64,000 nt of DNA from a bacterium (GTDB taxonomy: Bacteria > Bacteroidota > Bacteroidia > Flavobacteriales > Schleiferiaceae). The DNA lies in contig WGMI01000012.1 in assembly GCA_016125155.1 (NCBI GenBank), forward strand, positions 1 through 64,000. The letters are read 5' to 3'. Positions within the stretch are counted from its first letter, which is position 1, and every line of letters begins with the position of its first letter. A model generated the notes under the pieces. The model did not search any database. It worked only from the letters and a program-made list of their open reading frames with translations, and had not been told where the DNA came from. Positions 61,610 through 64,000 of this stretch are shown piece by piece. The position numbers were made by a program, and so were the translations under genes.

Positions 61610-62218
61610 TCATTCCATCACTTCCAGCCATGCGCTGCCGGTTCCATCCAAAGCCTCTTCAAAAACTTTGGCTTCTAACGCTTTGAATTGAATGCTGTCT
61701 TTGGGATGAATTTCAATGGAAGCGGGTTCGCTTTGGCCGATCAACGGAAAGGCCACAACCACCCAGTTTCCGTGGTTCTTCACCTTCCATCCCGGGCGCC
61801 AAACGCCTTGAATCCCAATCAATCCGGGAATTCGGGTTTCCGACTCATCGGCGTGTAGCAAGACCCGGTCCTTGCGTTTTTTAAGCTCCGCCAGACCGGG
61901 AACCGCTTTGATGGCAAGGCGTTCAGCCATCGTCATCAGTTGGCTTTGTCCACGGCGGAGAACCCACCAACCGCCTAAGAGAAAAAGGACAATCAAACAA
62001 GAAACCAAAGCGGCAAAGAGTCCAATTTCGCCGATGACCCGCATCACCCCGAGGCGTTCTGCCAAAGGTGTTAGGGCCGCTCCTAGCGCACGCAGAGCGT
62101 GGATCAAAACATAGCCCAATACCAAAAGCGGGCTTACGGCCACCACCCCCGTCCAGAATACCGTTCGGAGATCGTGTTTAGGCGGGTCTTTGGGCGCTGG
62201 GGACCCCGCTGCACTCAT
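61610..62218 (-). CDS. DUF502-like membrane protein
   Basis: The 202-aa product has two transmembrane helices (VFWTGVVAVSPLLVLGYVLI near residue 20, LFAALVSCLIVLFLLGGWWV near residue 67) and a soluble part with IPGLIGIQGVWRPGWKVKN, WVVVAFPLIGQSEPASIEIH, as in DUF502. Function is unknown. The start overlaps the upstream DUF6515 gene by 4 bp. Confidence 0.75.
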   Translation of the reverse strand: MSAAGSPAPKDPPKHDLRTVFWTGVVAVSPLLVLGYVLIHALRALGAALTPLAERLGVMRVIGEIGLFAALVSCLIVLFLLGGWWVLRRGQSQLMTMAERLAIKAVPGLAELKKRKDRVLLHADESETRIPGLIGIQGVWRPGWKVKNHGNWVVVAFPLIGQSEPASIEIHPKDSIQFKALEAKVFEEALDGTGSAWLEVME

Positions 62219-63243
62219 TCGGCAGGAGCCTCTTCAATTTGCACCACTTCGTACATTTCCTTTCCATCTACCTGAACGGGAGAGTAATACACCTCACCCA
62301 CTTTGACATAGGTCTGATCGCCCACTTTGACTTCTTCTCCACCTTCGGGCAAGTTTTCTACAACGCTGCCCGCTTGGGGAGGGACCACGGTGTATCCTTC
62401 GGTACTTTTTTCGTAGTACGTGCCACCGTAGTAGTAGTTTGTGACATTATTGACCACCACCGGTTGGGAACCCGAAGGGATTTGCGTCACGGTGCCACCT
62501 AGCGGAGCCTGAACCACGACATAACCCCCGTTGCTCGGCTGATACCACACCCCCTGATCGTAGTGATACGTCGTGTTTTGTACCGAGACCGCTACGGCCG
62601 TAACGGCCATGGCGGCGATAAAAAATCCCCAAGGATGCCAGGCCGGACCCCAATAGTATGGACGATAGGGATGGTAGTAATAAGGATTGCCGTAGTAAAA
62701 GTGAAATCCGCCATAGTAATAAGGCGGGCGATGGTAGTAGCTCGGCGGATGCCGGACCACGTTGTTTCCACTGATGTTGATGTTTGTGCTGTTGTCGATA
62801 TTGATGTTGTTGCCCCCACCGCCCGGTCGGTTGCCCGAGCCTCCTTGACTGGGTTTGTTGCCGGGTTTGTTGTTGCTATTGGGGCGCTCGACCGTGCCCA
62901 AATTGCCGCTGTCCTTCGCACTAGGTTTGCTTTTGGGCTTCTGCACATCGCGGCTAGGGCTGTTCGAACCCATGTCTTGTGTACTTGGCCGGCTGGAGGG
63001 GCGTTGAGAGGGGGTGGGGCGGGTCGGTTGCTGCGGACGGGAAGGCTGAGTAGGCTGGGGCCGGGTCGCCGGACGAGAAGGCGAAGGCCGTGCTCCTCCA
63101 TTGATCGAACCCCCAGAAGGCCGTGCTGCCTGGCGTCCTGCGGGTGCGTGCGGCATGCGCTGAGCGTCTATCGTACCGACACCGGGTTGGAGCCACAGTA
63201 GGGCCAGGATCAAAAAGGCGGGAAGGCGGTGCATGGATTTCAT
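62215..63243 (-). CDS. DUF6515-type Pro- and Tyr-rich envelope protein
   Basis: The 342-aa product has a signal peptide (about 1-27), a long disordered Pro/Ser/Arg-rich region (about 30-115), an Asn/Gly segment (NNINIDNSTNINISGNN), then a Tyr/His/Pro stretch (YYHRPPYYYGGFHFYYGNPY), one hydrophobic helix (WGFFIAAMAVTAVAVSV), and the DUF6515 repeats (QGVWYQPSNGGYVVVQAPLG, SVVENLPEGGEEVKVGDQ). The last motif repeats three times with G-X-X-Y-Y spacing. It is probably periplasmic or surface-exposed; function unknown. Overlaps the DUF2092 gene by 4 bp. Confidence 0.82.
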   Translation of the reverse strand: MKSMHRLPAFLILALLWLQPGVGTIDAQRMPHAPAGRQAARPSGGSINGGARPSPSRPATRPQPTQPSRPQQPTRPTPSQRPSSRPSTQDMGSNSPSRDVQKPKSKPSAKDSGNLGTVERPNSNNKPGNKPSQGGSGNRPGGGGNNINIDNSTNINISGNNVVRHPPSYYHRPPYYYGGFHFYYGNPYYYHPYRPYYWGPAWHPWGFFIAAMAVTAVAVSVQNTTYHYDQGVWYQPSNGGYVVVQAPLGGTVTQIPSGSQPVVVNNVTNYYYGGTYYEKSTEGYTVVPPQAGSVVENLPEGGEEVKVGDQTYVKVGEVYYSPVQVDGKEMYEVVQIEEAPAE

Positions 63244-63998
63244 GAGCGGCTCTTTTTGGCGACGATTTTCAATGGGCGGGCTTCGGCTGGGGCGGGAAAG
63301 TCAAAAAAGGCATCGGGAATTTTCGGATTCACTTCCCATTGCTCGAACTCCGCCGAATAAGACCGCTTTTGATCCGGGTTCCAATCGAATATGACCATTT
63401 TATAGGGGAGCATCATTCCATCTTCCTCGATCCAAATTTGGATGTTGCGCTTTGGGCTTCTCGCAACGATATGGTGACAGCGCCGGGTTCCGAAGGTTTC
63501 TATCCCCAAATAGTCGATGCGATCGTGGTGTTCGATCAGGTCGTCGGTAAACGTAGGAAAGAAGAAATCGGCTGCGGGAAAATCGACGCCGTAGCGTTCG
63601 TGTACCGCGTCGATAGCTTGAAGCGAACTTCCTTCGGGGGCATCAAACAGGCCGTACAACTTCTTTTCAAAGTCGTAATAAGCCATATCGAGCCCGTTGT
63701 ACCAAATTCCGTGCAGTCCGTTGTGTCCGGAACTTCTGACGAAGAACCGTTCAGAGCCCGAATATCCCACTTCGCAGCGGTTGAAGTAGCGAACCGGACC
63801 GTATTCGAAGTGCATGCTGTCGGTGGCGATATTGACTACAAAACGGCACGACTCCATTTGACCAATGCGCTCGGCCATGCCGTCCAATACTTGAATGGCT
63901 CTGGTATCTAGGCTTTTATCGGTGGTCTGCCCGGATAGATTCGGACCGTAGACCCCGGAACACAGCCCCAAAAATGCTAAAGCCGAGGTGCGCAACAT
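63240..63998 (-). CDS. DUF2092-family secreted protein
   Basis: The 252-aa product has a hydrophobic N-terminus (MLRTSALAFLGLCSGVYG) and a beta-sheet domain with the DUF2092 pattern: AIQVLDGMAERIGQMESCRF, GLHGIWYNGLDMAYYDFEKK, DAVHERYGVDFPAADFFFP, YKMVIFDWNPDQKRSYSAEF. The family is thought to bind hydrophobic molecules by a LolA/LolB-like fold. It begins 2 bp from the right edge, so an earlier start outside the window cannot be ruled out; the short n-region of the signal makes that worth noting. It heads the DUF2092-DUF6515-DUF502 operon. Confidence 0.78.
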   Translation of the reverse strand: MLRTSALAFLGLCSGVYGPNLSGQTTDKSLDTRAIQVLDGMAERIGQMESCRFVVNIATDSMHFEYGPVRYFNRCEVGYSGSERFFVRSSGHNGLHGIWYNGLDMAYYDFEKKLYGLFDAPEGSSLQAIDAVHERYGVDFPAADFFFPTFTDDLIEHHDRIDYLGIETFGTRRCHHIVARSPKRNIQIWIEEDGMMLPYKMVIFDWNPDQKRSYSAEFEQWEVNPKIPDAFFDFPAPAEARPLKIVAKKSRS

Positions 63999-64000
63999 CG

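Overview
The window is a chromosomal segment of a GC-rich member of the Bacteroidota. The strongest evidence is three large secreted proteins with type IX secretion (T9SS) C-terminal sorting domains, one of them of the gliding-associated CHU type. Supporting evidence is a carboxypeptidase-regulatory-type TonB-dependent receptor, the DUF2807, DUF6515, LysM and YegP families, a BshC enzyme (bacillithiol pathway), and short TAnnTTTG-like boxes upstream of many genes. Coding density is very high and many neighbours overlap by 4 bp. I see no transposase, integrase, phage gene or CRISPR array. I cannot name the genus from sequence alone.

Layout. 1-136 is a perfect 7-bp tandem repeat. 0.2-5.4 kb: a CPA2 antiporter with Usp-like domains, miaE, gcvT and a membrane-embedded AraC-type regulator. 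5.4-9.6 kb (minus): a DUF2807 protein, a long-form GAPDH and an HtrA/Deg protease. 9.8-15.9 kb (plus): dapF, a GNAT acetyltransferase, a multiheme cytochrome-TPR protein, mltG and a T9SS beta-helix protein ending in a clear terminator. 15.9-30.5 kb (minus): clpB, a 1587-aa T9SS protein, the group E2 / DEDDh exonuclease / FAH hydrolase, then recR / GT-C-like protein / GT2 fusion. 30.5-39.2 kb (plus): a sodium-solute symporter, a CheY-like regulator, a Nudix hydrolase, bshC + TSUP, guaA and a LysM/binding-protein fusion. 39.1-40.2 kb: tsaD (minus). 40.2-50.7 kb (plus): tamB, a DnaJ-domain membrane protein, hisS, a probable metal-uptake cluster (His/Cys-rich peptide, TonB-dependent receptor, lipoprotein) and a YegP-like protein. 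50.8-57.1 kb (minus): a CHU-type T9SS protein, a methyltransferase, an AI-2E-type transporter and a LOG protein. 57.2-59.1 kb: a PgpH-like HD phosphohydrolase. 59.2-60.1 kb: tRNA-Ser(GCT), tRNA-Pro(TGG) and about 0.7 kb of strongly structured, apparently non-coding DNA. 60.1-64 kb: an AHSA1-type protein, a YjdM-like protein and a tightly coupled DUF2092-DUF6515-DUF502 operon.

Most of the genes are core metabolism or envelope biogenesis: peptidoglycan (dapF, mltG, LysM protein), outer membrane assembly (tamB), proteostasis (clpB, HtrA, DnaJ) and translation or tRNA modification (hisS, tsaD, miaE). The stretches that most deserve a second look are the structured region after the tRNAs, the recurring TA(T/C)CTT(T/C)G box placed only a few bases before start codons, the metal-uptake cluster, the GT2 / sugar-transferase-like fusion, the multiheme-TPR protein and the DUF2092-DUF6515-DUF502 operon. 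Functions are assigned by reading motifs and family resemblance, without database searches.
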